Assembly: GCA_020048935.1 (NCBI GenBank)
Contig: JAIFLS010000193.1
Location: forward strand, 1 to 6,818
Length of the DNA: 6,818 bases
Reading direction: 5' to 3'
Source of the DNA: a bacterium
GTDB taxonomy: Bacteria > Verrucomicrobiota > Kiritimatiellia > UBA8416
The notes beneath the pieces are model-generated. The model saw only the letters and a program-made list of their open reading frames with translations. It did no database searches and was not told the DNA's origin. Of the stretch, positions 6,050 to 6,818 are shown piece by piece. Position numbers and translations under genes: made by a program. Each line of letters begins with the position of its first letter. The stretch's first letter is position 1.

Positions 6050-6818
6050 TCCATGTGGTCTGATTTACCTGCCGGGAGGAACATCCGCGTTCACGCCTGC
6101 AGTCTAACGCATCACCGCTACAACGCGGTGTAGAATGCTTCAGTTCTCCGACTACTCTTGAAATGGTCGTTGAACCGGCAATCCGTTCCCCGTCAGAAAA
6201 CACGCTCAGCCCTTGTCCCCTCGCATACTGCTCACCTGTCTTGTCCCAGATTATCGTGAGATCATGGCCGTGGTAGCGAACCTTGTCCAGGCAGAAATAG
6301 TTCCACGTGCCCTTAGGCAGCAGAGGGTTGACTTCGACGATGTTATCCCTACGAGGGCGGAGTCCCACCAGGCCGGAAATGATGAGATCGTTGAAACTTG
6401 AATGGTTGTAGTCCTTGCCTCTTTCACGGCCGCCCTTTTCCTCGCTCCACGTCCCGCCCTTCCACGTCTTAAGGCGGGTGCGGGAAATCCAGTCCCCGGT
6501 ATAGGGGTTGAGATTCTCATCGATCCACGGCACCACGCGTCCGTTGTCCCGAACCAGCCGGTGACTTCGAGCGTAGGTCAACAGCGTATCGAAGAATGCG
6601 CGGCAATCCACAACCGTCTGCCTGTAATCGTTGAGAAGATTGCCCAGCGCGGTTAGCGTCATCGAGGTGGCCAGCGGCCAGCTCGGTCCGTTCCACTGAC
6701 ACTCATGCCCCTCGTAAGACAGGGCAAACCCCGGGTGGCGCTGTTCCGGAAAGGTCGGCCCATACGGTGCGGCGAATCCGCATGGATCCATCAACTCCCG
6801 CCAGCCCGCCTCGAAACC
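6036..6818 (-). CDS. C-terminal part of an MGH1-like glycoside hydrolase, 5' end outside window, in-frame with the esterase
   Basis: The frame is open at the right edge (first residues GFEAGWREL, then MDPCGFAAPYGPTFPEQR) and reads on to the esterase without a stop, so the whole open frame is 5286-6818. The TTG/ATG near 6794-6789 is internal, not a start. The sequence matches the last part of the (alpha/alpha)6 barrel of the MGH1-like (mannosylglycerate-hydrolase/GH63-related) family: EGHECQWNGPSWPLA, the WIDENLNPYTGDWISRTRL stretch, then YNHSSFNDLIISGLVGLRP and a short terminal beta-domain (NIVEVNPLLP, NYFCLDKVRYHGHDLTI, LSVFSDGERIAGS). Homologues usually end near the ISRVVGEL at 6141-6164. 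The following 35 codons (6036-6140) are Arg/Cys rich and look like untranslated spacer. Substrate is unknown; the family acts on alpha-glucosides, alpha-mannosides or other exo-linked sugars. Confidence 0.8.

Noticed and set aside
1..6818. Mobile element, CRISPR array or attachment site
   Set aside because: No transposase, terminal inverted repeat, regularly spaced repeat or tRNA-like sequence was seen; the only repeats are the two short tandem ones listed.

Overview
The window reads as a strand-biased carbohydrate-catabolism cluster. Every gene I can support lies on the minus strand, so transcription runs from high to low coordinates. The mix is a secreted sulfatase, a GH109-type enzyme, a uroporphyrinogen-decarboxylase-superfamily protein inside a sugar operon, an MGH1-like hydrolase, a GH43-type hydrolase and an SGNH acetylesterase, with no SusC/SusD pair. 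That points by inference to a free-living or gut/marine bacterium of the PVC group (Kiritimatiellota, Lentisphaerota, Verrucomicrobiota or Planctomycetota) rather than Bacteroidota. No rRNA, tRNA, CRISPR array or transposase was seen.

Layout in transcription order: (1) 6818-6036, the C-terminal part of an MGH1-like glycoside hydrolase cut by the window edge. It has no stop codon and runs in frame into (2) 6035-5286, a secreted SGNH/GDSL acetylesterase of the rhamnogalacturonan-acetylesterase type. (3) 5272-4379 is a cytoplasmic GH43-type enzyme, 13 bp downstream. A 182-bp gap follows, with a hairpin just after the GH43 stop and an AT-rich leader before (4) 4196-2784, an exported Cys-type sulfatase. 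(5) 2787-2605 is a 60-residue ORF overlapping the sulfatase stop by ATGA; it looks like only the C-terminal end of a GH127/DUF1680 beta-L-arabinofuranosidase. (6) 2594-1533 is a URO-D-superfamily protein carrying an HxC...C zinc-type motif like that of corrinoid methyltransferases. (7) 1536-100 is a GH109-like NAD-dependent glycosidase/oxidoreductase, coupled by another ATGA overlap. (8) 110-1 is the start of a further gene running off the left edge.

How they may work together (inference): the exported esterase and sulfatase would remove acetyl and sulfate groups from an extracellular or periplasmic glycan, and the unsignalled GH43, GH109 and URO-D proteins would process the imported oligosaccharides or monosaccharides. 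The enzyme set hints at a decorated pectin-like or arabinose/hexosamine-containing sulfated glycan, but the substrate cannot be fixed from sequence alone.

Most notable points: the fused frame joining a hydrolase to an esterase with its own signal peptide; a duplicated Shine-Dalgarno/start-codon unit at the esterase start; the translationally coupled GH127 fragment; the methyltransferase-like zinc motif in the URO-D protein; and the altered dinucleotide-binding glycine motif in the GH109-like protein.
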